From Anthoceros angustus (lineage: Eukaryota; Streptophyta; Anthocerotopsida; Anthocerotales; Anthocerotaceae), in contig MU008180.1 in the NCBI GenBank assembly GCA_010909165.1, positions 123,884 to 187,883 of the forward strand: a DNA stretch of 64,000 nt, read 5' to 3'. Shown here piece after piece: positions 10,120 through 19,450 of the stretch (positions within the stretch are counted from its first letter, which is position 1; every line of letters begins with the position of its first letter). Both the position numbers and the translations under genes were made by a program. The notes under the pieces were generated by a model, which saw only the letters and a list, made by a program, of their open reading frames with translations, did not search any database and was not told where the DNA came from.

Positions 10120-10895
10120 GAATCCCACCGAGATGGGATAGGAGTGCAAATGTACCACCCCGTGCGCCCGTGTTCCACATCGGGGTGTGCGAAAGCCTGT
10201 TGGATGTGCCGGGCAAATGTGAAGGGCCCTGTTTTGTGGTCCCGTCGATACCTATACACGCGCCTTGTGTCCACTGCCGTGAAACCGCTAATGTCTGGTG
10301 CCATGGAAACATGGATTGCAGAAGTGTCACACAGAAACCACTTGATGAGGAGGACGAAAGCACTGAGGTCGGCACCCTCGAAGGACACGTCTAGGATTTG
10401 CTCCACTTGCCCATAAAACTGGACTGGCTGGTCTTCCATGTCAAATGTGCCAAACACCCAACTGTCTTGGGTAGAACGGCGGTGTTGATCACCTGCGATG
10501 GTGCGGTAGTGGTATCCCATTGTCTCCAATCCCCGGAAACACTTCACCTTCTGGCGCGGACCGTTCACAAAAGCTCGATCTCGGTGTAGTCCACCGGACG
10601 CCCATCGGTTTGTTTGCACCGACCTCCAACCAGTGAGGTAGGTGGATGGATTCCCTCGCCTCGAATTCACCACGGATTGCTTGCAGGTTTTGAGTGCAAA
10701 ATGAAATGCCAGGCACGACGCCCAAGGCTCTAGTCCCGGTCTTTGCTTTCCGATAGGGCGCTCATCCGAACGGTGTATTGAGGTTTGGTGGAACAAATGG
10801 GCTTGGCAGGGGTTCACGCCGCCAGTAGTCCGTCGTAGAACATGCTCTCCGTTGCAAGGTAACTGTGGCCATGCTCCCTTCCTTGCTCGTTGCAC
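10120..10895 (-). pseudogene. CACTA transposase DUF4216-like C-terminal region
   Basis: On the minus strand a GDNGIPLPHH-like stretch precedes DMEDQPVQFYGQVEQILDVS and ADLSAFVLLIKWFLCD. This matches the form of DUF4216 in plant CACTA proteins (a YGVIEEI..L..G..KVVLFKCDW pattern). It follows the DUF4218 region (10762-11180) in the expected order. Frame changes occur near 10490 and 10725. Confidence 0.75.
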
Positions 10896-11180
10896 GATTG
10901 ATTGCTTGAAACCCTATATGGCGTTCAATCGGGTACATCCAGCGGACATGGACAAGGCGAGGCCACTTCATCAATCAAATGTATAAACAAGTGCGCATTG
11001 GGTTCCAAAACATCGACGGTAACACCGCTCCAATGCCACCATTGTGTTCACAACTTTTGCTCGCATCACGGAAGGTCATCGGGTGTATTGCCTCGCAAAT
11101 CCACTGTAAATGGAGGAAACCTCAATGAAGGACTCGTGATTCAGCCTGAAGCGGTGCCGCAATGCAATGGGAAATAGTAT
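10762..11180 (-). pseudogene. CACTA transposase DUF4218 region, copy 1
   Basis: Encodes HVRWMYPIERHIGF followed by a KEGSMATVTLQRRACSTTDY segment. This corresponds to the WMYPIER-LG...ARPEGSIAEGY motif typical of DUF4218 in CACTA elements. It carries small gaps relative to the copy at 12010-12640. Confidence 0.85.
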
Positions 11181-11184
11181 TGCA

Positions 11185-11990
11185 TCAACGGATGCCGTGA
11201 CTTTTCAAACCCGTGACTTTTGCACCACCAAAACAAGTTGCAAGGTTGGAGCCAAAAGTAGTTGGTGGCCTCATTTTGCATAACTCTGTTTTAACGGCCT
11301 GGATGTCCTCCTTGGACAATGCATAGGACGCTGCGGGCAGATGCGCCTCTCCGTTATCGTCCACAACGGGCCACAACCAGGGTTTGGAGTCCAAATCCAT
11401 GAGGTCAATTCTTGCATTGTGCGTGTCCCACAGCCCGCTCCATACATGCCAGAACGCCTGGCAGTTGTTCACCTCCGTGTGCATCACGTCTTTGACCCAG
11501 AGCTTCGGAATTGCTGGCAGGTAAGGCAGCTTTTCAATGAAACCAGACATGCGTTTCACACCCCAGACCCTAGGGTTCGCCCGTACACCGGGTGGTGCCC
11601 TCTGCCAGGCTGTCATCTCGTCCACAATATCCTGCACGGTGCGAGAAGGCGGTGCCGGACGGAGCTCTACCGCATTGTCAAAAAATTCACGGTCATAGGC
11701 TCGCCTCACATCCATCGAAGGGCACCATCGTCGGTGACCATCGCACAACACCTTGTCCAAGGCATTGGACCACGGCTTCCAATAACCCACCGCAATCAAC
11801 ACAACACGGTAGCCTCGACCGCAATCCGAATAGAGCTCCAAGACCGGGTAATCGCAAGTGGCATGTAGCGAGCCCCGACGTAGCATGAACTGACTGGGTG
11901 GACAATGGTTTTGAGTGATCACACAGGAACACCCTCCCACAACATGGCCAGCTCTTCTAATAATGGTTGCAAGTACACATCAACATTCTT
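11185..11990 (-). pseudogene. CACTA tnp2 transposase (Transposase_21), best preserved copy
   Basis: A single 251-codon frame (11940-11185) covers the core: CDGHRRWCPSMDVRRAYDRE, SGFIEKLPYLPAIPKLWVKD, VMHTEVNNCQAFWHVWSG, ARIDLMDLDSKPWLWPV, LPAASYALSKEDIQAVKTEL, FGSNLATCF and GLKSHG. These align with known CACTA signatures: a VMHIEKN block, a KARLDLQDL block, an APYTLSKEE block, an ISRC block and GLKSHDCH. The upstream part, VDVYLQPLLEELAMLWEGVP, lies at 11990-11920 across a frame change. The C-terminal HILMQQLLP segment is missing or shifted. Order and spacing are as in intact elements. Confidence 0.9.
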
Positions 11991-12009
11991 CACTGTTCGC
12001 CCGGGATGA

Positions 12010-12640
12010 TAATGGGCATTAGTATCCTCTGCCTCTTTGTTGTAAGCCATGGGGAGATTATGAATCAAAAGAAGCACGGATGGAATAGGAAGCGGCCGGT
12101 TCCCACGGATTGCTTGCAGTGCTTCAGAGTGCAAAATGAAATGCCAGTGCAGACGACGCTGCTCCAAGGCCGTTAGAGTCCTGGTCTTTGCTTTCCCGAT
12201 AGGGCGCTCATCTGAACGGTGTATTGAGGTCTGCTGGAACAAATGGGCTTGGGCAGGGTTCCTGGCCGCCAGGTAGTCCGATGCGTAGAACATGCTCTCC
12301 GTTGCAAGGTAACGTGTGGCCATGCTCCCTTCCGGCCTTGCTCGTTGCCTGATTGATTGCTTCAGAAACCCTATATGGCGTTCAATCGGGTACATCCAGC
12401 GGACATGGACAGTGCCATGCGAGGCCACTTCATCAATCAAATGTATAAACAAGTGCTGCATTGGGTTCCAAAACATCGACGGTAACACCGCTCCAATGCC
12501 ACCATTGTGTTCACAACTTTTGCTCGCATCGCCGGAAGGTCATCTGGGTGTATTGCCTTCTGGCAAATCCACCTGTAAATGGAGTAAACCTCAATGAAGG
12601 ACTCAGATTCAGGCCTGAAGCGGTGCCGCAATGCAATGGG
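12010..12640 (-). pseudogene. CACTA DUF4218 region, copy 2, fused to tnp2 of copy 1
   Basis: Contains HVRWMYPIERHIGFLKQSIR then RARPEGSMATRYLATESMFY (12488-12260). At about 12,103-12,111 it switches abruptly to the tnp2 start (PSVLLLIHNLPMAYNKEAED). The bases CCACGGATT at the switch also occur at 10,670-10,678 in DUF4218 context and at 14,581-14,589 in tnp2 context, so this is a duplication junction with 9 shared bases. Confidence 0.85.
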
Positions 12641-13590
12641 AAATAGTATTGCATCAACGGATGCCGTGACTTTTCAAACCCGTGACTTTTGCACCACAAA
12701 CAAGTTGCAAGGTTGGAGCCAAAAGTAGTTGGTGGCCTCATTTTGCATAACTCTGTTTTAACGGCTGGATGTCCTCCTTGGACAATGCATAGGACGCATG
12801 GCGATGCGCCTCTCGTCACAACGGGCCACAACCGTGGTTTGGAGTCCAAATCCATGAGGTCAATTCTTGCATTGTGCGTGTCCCATCGCCGCTCCATACA
12901 TGCCGAACGCCTGGCGCTTGTTCACCTCCGTGTGCATCACGTCTTTGACCCGAGCTTGAAGGCGGTAAGGCGCTTTTCAATGAAACCGGACATGCGTTTC
13001 ACACCCTGCACTTAGGGTTCACACCGGTGGTGCCCTCGCGCTGTCATCTCGTCCACAATATCACGGTGCGAGAAGGCGGTGCGGACGGAGCTCTACCGCA
13101 TTGTCAAAAATTCACGGCCATAGGCTCGCCTCCTGTCATCCATCGAAGGGCACCATCGTCGGTGACCATCGCACAACACCTTGTCCAAGGCATTGGACCA
13201 CGGCTTCAATAACCCACAATCAACACAACACCGGTAGCCTCGACCCGCAATCCGAATAGAGCTCCAAGACCGGGTAATCGCAAGTGGCATGTAGCGAGCC
13301 CCGACGTAGCATGAACTGACTGGGTCGGACAATGGTTTTGAGTGATCGGCACAGGAACACCCTCCCACAACATGGCCAGCTCTTCTAATAATGGTTGCAA
13401 GTACACATCAACATTCTTCACTGTTCGCCCGGGATGATAATGGGCATTAGTATCCTCTTTGTTGTAAGCCATGGGGAGATTATGAATCAAAAGAAGCAGG
13501 CCGGATGGAATAGGAAGCGGCCGGTTCCCAGGATTAAAGCCATCTGGAAATCCCAAACCGGATATTGCGATCTTCAAGGCCAAAATCACT
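12640..13590 (-). pseudogene. CACTA tnp2 transposase, copy 2
   Basis: The same core as the copy at 11185-11990 but with many more gaps: LIHNLPMAYNKEDTNAHYHP, VDVYLQPLLEELAMLWEGVP, ATSGLATCHLRLPGLGALFG (shifted frame), CDGHRRWCPSMDDRRRAYGR, WDTHNARIDLMDLDSKPRLW and RPPTTFGSNLATC. The VMHTEVN block survives at nucleotide level near 12,930. Confidence 0.85.
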
Positions 13591-13639
13591 CACCGAATCC
13601 AAAGCCCGTAGCGGTGTGTCCATGATTCGCAGCTTCCCG

Positions 13640-14060
13640 GTGCTCCTATGACCCTTCCACCAAGTCACCACTCAGCGGTGGACAAGCAAACATTCTCGCG
13701 GCGTCGATGGGAAGTAAAACATGGTTTTCGTGAACAGCTTGACCAGCCGCTCCGATTGAATCTTGGCTCGCCACAGAGGTGGCAAGCTTCTGTGATGTAG
13801 TAGGACCCCAAAAGCAACAGTCCCCCAATCAATCCAACGCTTCGCCCACATGTAACAACATCTTCCGCACATCCGCCTAGACTCGGCATGGTGTTCTTCA
13901 CGGCAAGATTGATGTGACGTAAGCTCAAAAATAGCGGACATTCTTGAGTTGGAAATCTTGAAACGCCTCAGTATGTTGAGGAAGGCTAGAGCCCCAGATA
14001 GTCGTGTGTCGGGATACCCGCTGCGGTGATTGTCCACAGAGGTTTTTCTCCTCGTAAGGG
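13640..14060 (-). pseudogene. CACTA N-terminal block, copy 3
   Basis: Minus-strand fragments LAFLNILRRFKISNSRMSAI, FELTSHQ, GSYYITEACHL, AKIQSERLVKLF and HENHVLLPIDAARMFACPPL. This block is repeated at 14640-15060 and 15110-15530. It precedes tnp2 in transcription order. I do not recognise a named domain. The join to tnp2 at 14,065-14,072 shares TGCCCTCT with 11,595 and 15,113. Confidence 0.6.
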
Positions 14061-14590
14061 ATTTTGCCCTCTGCCAGCTGTCATCTCGTCCACAATATCC
14101 TGCACGGTGCAAGAAGGCGGTGCCGGACGGAGCTCTACTGCATTGTCAAAAAATTCACGGTCATGGGCTCGCCTCCTGTCATCCAACGAAGGGCACCATC
14201 GCCGGTGACCATCGCACAGCACCTTGTCCAATGCGTTGGACCACCTGGCTTCCAATAACCCACTGCAATCAACACAACACCGGTAGCCTCGACACCGCAA
14301 TCCGAATAGAGCTCCAAGACCGGGTAATCGCAAGTGGCATGTAGCGAGCCCCGACGTAGCATGAACCGATGACTGGGTGGACAATGGTTTTGAGTGATCA
14401 CAGGAACACCCTCCCACAACATGGCCAGCTCTTCTAATAATGGTTGCAAGTACACATCAACATTCTTCACTGTTTTGGGGATGATAATGGGCATTAGTAT
14501 CCTCTGCCTCTTTGTTGTAAGCCATGGGGGATTATGAATCAAAAAAGCACAGGCCGGATGGAATAGGAAGCGGCCGGTTCCCACGGATTA
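14060..14590 (-). pseudogene. CACTA tnp2 transposase N-terminal part, copy 3
   Basis: Encodes VDVYLQPLLEELAMLWEGVP, RGSLHATCDYPVLELYSDCG and VLCDGHRRWCPSLDDRRRAH, then a truncated FFDNAVELRPAPPSCTVQDI. It stops where the N-terminal block restarts, so the VMHTEVN and GLKSHG parts are absent. Confidence 0.8.
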
Positions 14591-14639
14591 AAGCCATCTG
14601 GAAATCCCAAACCGGATATTGCGATCTTCAAGGCCAAAA

Positions 14640-15110
14640 TCACTCACGAATCCAAAGCCCGTAGCGGTGTGTCCATGATTCGCAGCTTCCCGGTGCTCCT
14701 ATGACCCTTCCACCAAGTCGGCTCACTCGCGGTGGACAAGCAAACATTCTCAAGCGCGTGTCTGGGAAGTAAAACATGGTTTTCGTGGAACAGCTTGACC
14801 AGCCGCTCCGATTGAATCTTGGCTCGCCACAGGTGGCAAGCTTCTGTGATGTAGTAGGACCCCAAAACAACAGGTCCCCAAGCATCAATCCAACGCTTCG
14901 CCCACATGTAACAACATCTTCCGCCTAGACTCGGCATGGTGTTCTTCACGGGCAAGATTGATGTGGGCGAAGCTCAAAAATAGCGGACATTCTTGAGTTG
15001 GAAATCTTGAAACGCCTCACATGTTGAGGAAGGCTAGAGCCCCGAGATAGTCGTGTGTGGGATACTGCAGTGATTGTCCACAGAGGTTTCTCGGCCTCAC
15101 TGTAAGGGAT
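14640..15110 (-). pseudogene. CACTA N-terminal block, copy 2
   Basis: Repeats the ISNSRMSAIFEL, VLGSYYITEACHLWRAKIQS, ERLVKLFHENHVLLP and ARMFACPP-equivalent stretches (the last two best seen at 14,700-14,830). It differs from copy 3 by gaps at other positions. The stretch 14,590-14,640 (GATATTGCGATCTTCAAGGC and neighbours) also occurs at 13,560-13,590. Confidence 0.6.
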
Positions 15111-15790
15111 TTTGCCCTCTTGCGAGCATTGCGAAACAAAGGCTTCCATGGTTTTCTGCGCTTGACCAGCCGCTCCGATTGAATCTTGGCTCGCCACAGG
15201 TGGCAAGCTTCTGTGATGTAGTAGGACCCCAAAACAAGCAACGTCCCCAACGCAAGCATCAATCCAACGCTTCCGCCCATGTAACAACATCTTCCGCATC
15301 CGCCTAGACTCGGCATGGTGTTCTTCACGGGCAAGATTGATGTGACGAAGCTCAAAAATAGCGGACATTCTTGAGTTGGAAATCTTGAAACGCCTCAGTA
15401 TGTTGAGGAAGGCTAGAGCCCCGAGATAGTCGTGTGTCTGGATACTTCCGCTGCAGTGATTGTCCATAGAGGTTTCTCGGCCTCCGCCTGTAAGGGATTT
15501 TGCCCCTCTTGCGAGCATTGCGAAACAAAGGCTTCCATGGCTTCGGACAAATGCGTGGCTTCGGTGTTTCCGCCTCTCCCCACTGGGCCGTCCTCAAGCG
15601 GTCCGCCCGGCCCACCACCACCACCACCAGCAGGACGCGGCACAGGCTGGTTGAAATCCCTGGCGGAGTTCCGGTGGCCACTTTCCACAGGCAGAGCTGC
15701 TGCAGCAATCTCTGCAGGTGGCAAACCATCCCCGGCCTCCAGGCCTCCACGCAATGGGACATTGGCATCTTCCGTATCGCCCACATCTCG
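15110..15790 (-). pseudogene. CACTA N-terminal block, copy 1, with upstream acidic/Gly-Pro region
   Basis: The ORF from ATG 15784 reads MGDTEDANVPLRGGLEAGDG, then a PRPAGGGGGGPGGPLEDGP stretch and EAMEAFVSQCSQEG and EKPLWTITAAE. It continues in other frames into LAFLNILRRFKISNSRMSAI. This is the best candidate for the transposase-coding start on this strand. A partial repeat of the EAMEAFVSQCSQEG segment lies at 15,110-15,160. Low-complexity GGT/CCA repeats (about 15,615-15,640) encode the poly-Gly. Confidence 0.55.
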
Positions 15791-16420
15791 CGCCTGTCAA
15801 GCAAAATTGTCAACCGAGGTCCTCGCAGACTGGGCCACCAAAAATGCATGCCTTACCTCCGCAAGGAGCCGAGCCCAGGTGCGCTGATGGCGGCCGCAAT
15901 GCACGTGTGGTGACCGACCTTCACAACCTGGGCAATTGCAAACAACGCACGGAATCTGCTTGTTTGTGTGAGGAGGATCCATCGATCGAAGCGGTGGCTA
16001 GCCGTGATGACAATCGGGCCTCCCTTATCCGCCTACGTAACCGGGCACAATGGAGACGTTGAAACGGGATCACAATCTATCCCCTCTCACCAACGGCCAC
16101 CTGTCCTTTCAGCCATAACGGGGCCTCCCCATACGGACACCACCCCAAACCTGTTCCTTGCAACGGCACATTCTTGACAACGTTGGGCTTTCCATTGCAA
16201 GGCAACAATCGAGAACCCACTTGCTTGACCATGGTAATCATCAACCCAACAAAGGTTTAAGTAGCATCCACACGAGGATAAGACAAAACTCGGCATCGTC
16301 ATAACCAACGTACCATGCTTGCCCGGAAAATTGTCATGCACCACATTCTTTGTCTATCTTTTATGACGGACAGTGCGGAAACGAGACCTTGTCATATCCC
16401 TCTTGTCATAAATCCGCTCA
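15790..16420 (-). other. CACTA 5' region between terminus and first coding block
   Basis: No clear domain. An 85-codon minus-strand ORF (16344-16087) starting MVHDNFPGKHGTLVMTMPSF could be an upstream exon or a subterminal region. The bases next to the terminus contain repeated TGACAAG/CTTGTCA motifs (about 16,390-16,410), as is usual for CACTA subterminal repeats that bind the accessory protein. Confidence 0.4.
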
Positions 16421-16433
16421 TTTTGTAGTAGTG
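16421..16433 (-). repeat. CACTA terminal inverted repeat (right end)
   Basis: The minus strand reads CACTACTACAAAA from 16433, the diagnostic CACTA terminus. The next three plus-strand bases, TGA (16434-16436), would be one copy of the 3-bp target duplication. The matching left terminus was not found. The outside sequence is leader DNA of a copia element, so the CACTA element appears to have inserted there. Confidence 0.85.
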
Positions 16434-16489
16434 TGAAAACCAAAGTACCTCACTCGCATGCACTACCAAGATGAGTATCAAGACCTTTC

Positions 16490-16815
16490 CAATTGCACAC
16501 AAGTTCTCACAAGCTCTAGGCTAAGAACTATGCAATAGGACTTGACTTGCACACAAGTTCTCACAAGCTCTAGACTAAGAACTATGCAATAGGACTTGAC
16601 TCGCACACAAGTTCTCACAAGCTCTAGGCTAAGAACTATGCAATAGGACTTGACTCGCACACAAGTTCTCACAAGCTCTAGGCTAAGAACTATGCAATAG
16701 GACTTGACTCGCACACAAGTTCTCACAAGCTCTAGACTAAGAACTATGCAATAGGACTTAACTTGCACACAAGTTCTCACAAGCTCTAGGCTAAGCACTA
16801 TGCAATAGGATTTAC
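16490..16815. repeat. 54-bp minisatellite, about six copies
   Basis: CACAAGTTCTCACAAGCTCT recurs every 54 bp from about 16,497, followed each time by AGGCTAAGAACTATGCAATA and a GGACTTGACT block. Copies differ by single bases only (AGACT for AGGCT, CACTA for AACTA). Because 54 is divisible by three, one minus-strand frame stays open and gives an 18-residue repeat (SYCIVLSLELVRTCVQVK type). I regard that frame as incidental, since the array lies in the untranslated leader between the primer-binding site and the missing gag. Confidence 0.95.
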
Positions 16816-16858
16816 CTCTATTATCCACGCAAGATGCATCCTACGATGCTCTTGAACA

Positions 16859-16872
16859 TGGCTCTGATACCA
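16859..16872 (-). promoter_or_regulatory. Primer-binding site for initiator Met tRNA
   Basis: The minus strand reads TGGTATCAGAGCCA, complementary to the 3' end of plant initiator-Met tRNA and the standard primer site of plant copia elements. It directly abuts the LTR edge at 16,873. Confidence 0.93.
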
Positions 16873-17256
16873 TGTAGACAAAAGAGCTGAGCTTTTATAG
16901 AGAGGGAACATAACACTCCCATACAATATGGGTTATATTCACTAGACACACTAGATACTAGCACACAAGCACATAAGAACACTTGCACACACCATACCTT
17001 ACAAGTAGGTGGGCTTGGCCTTATATAGTCCTAGCCTTGGATCCTACTGGTCACTTGACCTTGAATCCTATTGGTTACTTGACCTTGAGTCCTATTGGTC
17101 ACTTGACTTGCCCTTTACTTTTGGACTTTCTAGAAGATACTTTCTAGAAGATGCATGACTTTCAAAGTTTGTTATTTTTAGGGCACTCTTCATAACCTGC
17201 TTTTAGGGCACTCTTCATAACATATTTTGATATGTTGTAATAAATCACTTCTAACA
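16873..17256 (-). mobile_element. Copia 5' LTR (384 bp)
   Basis: On the minus strand it starts TGTTAGAAGTGATTTATTAC (17256 downward) and ends TCTACA (16873), with TG...CA ends and the primer site next to it. A TATA box lies at 17,021-17,028 (minus strand CTATATAAGG). The U3 part holds three 24-bp direct repeats built on CCTATTGGTCACTTGACC (about 17,042-17,110) and a duplicated TTTTAGGGCACTCTTCATAA (about 17,178 and 17,201). No second LTR was found in the window. The order LTR, primer site, leader (minus) is consistent with this being the 5' end of the copia element whose gag starts at 6410. Confidence 0.88.
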
Positions 17257-18600
17257 TTATTTGGTACCCGTCTCATATGGCGACAGCGGGGTTTTATTTG
17301 GTACTTGTTAGACATGGCCATGAAATCAGCCCATTATAGAAATCGCAAAACCGCACAAAACTGGTGATCCGAAAAAGAGATTCAGCTTTGAGGTTGATAC
17401 ATTGTTGTAGGGCTTTGCTGTATTCTTCCTCTATGCTACCCCCGAGGTGAGTTAAATGAATTGCGTGGTGCTCTGTCATTGAGCTCCTCTAGTACTTGCC
17501 CCCGAAGTGAATTAAATGAATTATGCAGTGCTCTATTCATGGAGCCCCTCTAGTGCATTGCTTGTCCAACAAACTTGGTCTTTCCTTGATAGTTATTTAG
17601 TGCTTTCTTTTCCCTCTTTCAGTGCTGTTTTATATTTATTTCTATGTAAATATTCTTTCACATTAAGGAGAAATACAACAGGAGCAGTGGAGGTCTACAT
17701 TTTTTGTTCTTTTATCTGCAGGCCATCTTTCATGCTCTATTTTTTAATGTATTTTTATTAATTTTATTTAGTCGGTAATCATTATCAAAAAAAAATGAAT
17801 ACTGAAGACCGTCAGCATACGTCTATGTAGGTCTATCGTCCATTAAAGCATCACCATGCCTATGGTGAAGCGCCGTATCATCCATACTTATCTTAGACAC
17901 ATGAAAGTATAGTCTGCTAATCAATCTTTGCGTCTTCTGAAAAAGTTAGAATTTCTGGGCTTATGGAGCAAGAGTTGGATAAAACAAATTCATCAGGAAC
18001 TAGGAAATTTGGGTGGACTTGTGGAGGTTTTCGTAGTTATTTGTTATCTTCATAAAACATCAATTTGTTGCAAAAGTAAAAGAGGGGGTTTTGCTATAGA
18101 TAGTGAATTGTATGTTCGTTCCAACGGATGCATCCACCGGCAGTTCCAGTGATGGAATGCTTTCAAGAGTTCTCATGCAATTACTGTTTCAGACTCGGTA
18201 ATCGAAGAGAAGTCGTTGGAGTTTGGTATGGGTACAAAAATAGAGGTTTGGTTTGGCTACAATAGGAAAACAAAAGGAAATTCGGAGGTGACCGGATTGG
18301 TACATCATAGAGTGTGAGAGAAGAGGTAAAAGTTTCTCAAAATTAAACAGAATAAATAAGTTTTATCAGAATAAAGTTTTTATCAGATAAGCCTATCTAT
18401 TAAGTATAGAAAGAGTGTGAGAGAATAGATAAAGAGATATGCCTATGTGTTACCTATAGAAAGTCTGAGAGAATAGGTAAAGAGATAAGCCTATCTATTA
18501 CTTATAGAAAGAGCTATGCTCCGAATATTGGAGGCCCAAAATCGCCAATCCCGCCATTCGATTAGGTAGATTTGAAGGACGAATTTCACTTACGTTCTTT
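17257..18600. other. AT-rich stretch without a recognised gene
   Basis: A direct repeat of about 55 bp lies at about 17,440-17,495 and 17,499-17,553 (CCCCCGAGGTGAGTTAAATG against CCCCCGAAGTGAATTAAATG). An imperfect ~60-bp tandem repeat lies at about 18,400-18,515 (AGAGATAAGCCTATCTATTA core). A short minus-strand ORF (17479-17294) spans the first repeat; I see no domain in it. Substitutions rather than gaps separate these repeats. Confidence 0.5.
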
Positions 18601-19450
18601 TGTTTAATGTTTGGCGTGTGCGTGATTGGAAAATGTAGCAGATGAGCAGGCCAGGCCGTTCGACAGGGAGGTTCGACCTCGCACCGCAGCAGCCGCCGCT
18701 CGTAACTGCCACTTGCCCTTACTGTCCCGCCCTTGCCGCATGTGCGCCTGTGCCGGCCGCAATCCTGTCTCACGGCTGGCCTGGGCACATGTGAATTGCG
18801 GCCCTGCCACTGCACCACATCCTGAACCGGTGTGGTTCTTGAGATCTGCACCCTCCACTCCCTGCCCACCGTGCTCGCCGTTGCCTGTATCTGCCGCCAC
18901 GCAATTTCAGGTTCAGCTGGATCTGGATCCTTCTTGCAGCGCGGGGAATGTGCACTCTGCGGCCACTGAAAGGACTGGAGCTCGGTGTTGTCCATCTGCT
19001 GCTCCGGAATTGCCCTTGCCCTTGACCGCGGTGACGGTGACGGTGATTTCCTCTCTCGGCACGCCGCGATAGGGCAGGGCGGACTTTTCTGGTTGATGGA
19101 GATGTGTTAGCTAGGTAAGTGGCCAGTCGCTGACAGTGTCGGGTCAAGTTTCGCTATCTTCCGCTCTGCTTCCCTTTCTATCTCGGCTGGGGCGTGGGGT
19201 GGCCCATGCTGGAGGTGTCCTTCACGCATTGCGTGAATTATGTGCTCCTCGTTCCTGAATTGTGCCAATTTGTTGCTCTGCCCTTGCATCTCACGATGCC
19301 GTTCAGTTTGTCTCCCGCTCCGCTGACCAACTGCAATGTTGCTGTTCAGGACTAGCTGGCTGGCCACATTTCCGTTCCTTCAATCCTTTCAGTACCAAAG
19401 GAATGGCGTCCGAGTTCAGTGTGTTATATGGCGAAGGGCAGTCACTTTAA
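18600..19450 (+). other. GC-rich upstream region of the F-box gene
   Basis: Composition rises sharply from the AT-rich flank. It contains C-rich pyrimidine runs and several short upstream ORFs (for example ATG at 18,626), none with a domain. It probably contains the promoter and 5' untranslated region. No TATA box can be placed with confidence. Confidence 0.4.

Larger units (their letters stand above)
10090..16433 (-). mobile_element. CACTA (En/Spm-like) DNA transposon, degenerate, internally duplicated
   Basis: Minus-strand coding remnants include the tnp2 transposase (Transposase_21), DUF4218 and DUF4216 regions, the standard order of plant CACTA transposases. The right end is marked by the terminal motif at 16421-16433. 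The body contains at least three copies of an N-terminal block, three of parts of tnp2 and two of DUF4218, joined at junctions sharing 8-9 bp. The left terminal repeat was not found, so the element may be truncated or may extend left past 10,090. None of the copies has an open frame through a whole domain, so it is probably immobile. Confidence 0.85.

Noticed and set aside
10086-10895. A single 269-codon minus-strand CACTA protein
   Set aside because: The frame is partly by chance; the DUF4216-like and WMYPIER parts fall in different frames, so it is a decayed region, not an intact gene.
16490-16815. Regularly spaced repeats as a possible CRISPR array, or a repeat protein from the open minus-strand frame
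   Set aside because: The copies are directly contiguous with no unique spacers, and the context is a plant copia leader next to a primer-binding site. No start context or homology supports a protein.
18626-19072. Plus-strand ORF of 148 codons upstream of the F-box gene
   Set aside because: Low-complexity Ala/Cys/Pro composition, no domain, conflicting ORFs on the other strand; more likely untranslated GC-rich sequence.
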